A stretch of 32,303 nucleotides of DNA from Symbiodinium natans (Eukaryota > Sar > Dinophyceae > Suessiales > Symbiodiniaceae): NCBI GenBank assembly GCA_905221605.1, contig CAJNDS010001142.1:1-32303 (forward strand), given 5' to 3'. Shown piece by piece: positions 31,990 through 32,303 of the stretch (position 1 is its first letter; every line of letters begins with the position of its first letter). A program made the position numbers and the translations under genes. The notes beneath the pieces are model-generated. The model was not told the origin of the DNA. It searched no databases and worked only from the letters and a program-made list of their open reading frames with translations.

Positions 31990-32197
31990 AGTGTCCCCGC
32001 ACCCCTACATTACAGCTGAGAGGATCGGAGATTGAAGTTTCGAGTATACAGTCCCAGGACGAAACGGGATTATATTCCACTTTCGACCCTCTCAGTAGCT
32101 CATCTGTGCCCCGATTTCCCGCCCCGAAATTTGCGGAGTAGGAGGAATCGCATCACAGTGCAGTTCTGGGCTGCGGACCTGTGGAGTGCCACCCCTT
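31990..32197. other. Unassigned right end
   Basis: No gene, repeat or RNA is recognised. Short open frames here have no protein-like character. Confidence 0.4.
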
Positions 32198-32303
32198 CTT
32201 CTCCCCTTGGCTCCCCTTGGCTTGGGGCTGGGGGCTGGGGTTGGCTTTCTTTTCTGCCCTGCTTCTCTGGCTTGGCTTGGGGGCTGGGGGCTGGGGGCTG
32301 GGG
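32198..32303 (+). repeat. G-rich simple repeat
   Basis: GGGGCT/GGGGGCT units alternate with CTTGG and pyrimidine tracts. The terminal run has several G4-5 tracts 2-3 nt apart and could form a G-quadruplex. The window ends inside it. Confidence 0.8.

Noticed and set aside
32198-32303. Telomere or subtelomere
   Set aside because: GGGGCT-type runs are irregular and mixed with pyrimidine tracts; not a telomeric unit such as TTTAGGG.
1-32303. tRNA, rRNA or other structured RNA genes
   Set aside because: No cloverleaf or rRNA-like sequence was recognised; the hairpins are isolated stems.

Overview
This window looks like nuclear DNA of a unicellular alga or protist, most likely a dinoflagellate. 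It carries an integrated, partly decayed DNA virus of the Polinton-like virus (PLV) type, into which a tyrosine-recombinase (DIRS/PAT/Ngaro-type) retrotransposon has inserted. The host call is an inference: it rests on the style of the retrotransposon proteins, the high GC content, the absence of introns and the repeat-rich flanks. No host gene is visible.

Layout. 1-4732: gene-poor flank made of nested direct and inverted repeats and dozens of short hairpins whose arms differ between copies but stay complementary. 4733-31055: the viral element, about 17 kb once the retrotransposon is subtracted. Minus-strand genes, in order of transcription from right to left: a small membrane protein, a C5 cytosine methyltransferase, a Cys/His-repeat nuclease-like protein (frameshifted), the A32/FtsK-type packaging ATPase, the penton-like minor capsid protein, an AT-hook protein, two small unknown proteins, an Ala/Gly-rich protein, the double-jelly-roll major capsid protein, a long tail-fibre-like protein ending in an S74 intramolecular chaperone, an rve-type integrase (broken) and a repeat-containing unknown protein. 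On the plus strand are a small unknown protein and a very large replication protein (HNH, polymerase-like region, SF1 helicase; one stop codon and one frameshift). 31056-32303: right flank with a second hairpin array, long perfect palindromes and a G-rich simple repeat.

10067-19271 is the retrotransposon. It has the diagnostic split direct repeats A1 - genes - B1 A2 B2, a tyrosine recombinase, a Gag-like CCCH protein, and a polyprotein that appears to carry a 2-oxoglutarate dioxygenase-like domain, a C5-methyltransferase-like domain, reverse transcriptase and RNase H. It sits inside the fibre gene without a target-site duplication, and removing it in silico rejoins the fibre reading frame exactly.

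How the parts fit: capsid, minor capsid and ATPase genes form a morphogenesis block; integrase and replicase supply integration and replication. Integrase, replicase, fibre and nuclease are broken by single-base changes, while capsid protein, ATPase, penton and methyltransferase frames are open. The most unusual signals are (i) the families of hairpins with conserved outer arms and covarying inner arms, some directly after viral stop codons, (ii) the dioxygenase/methyltransferase/RT polyprotein, and (iii) a GTAAA-like motif abutting most viral start codons.
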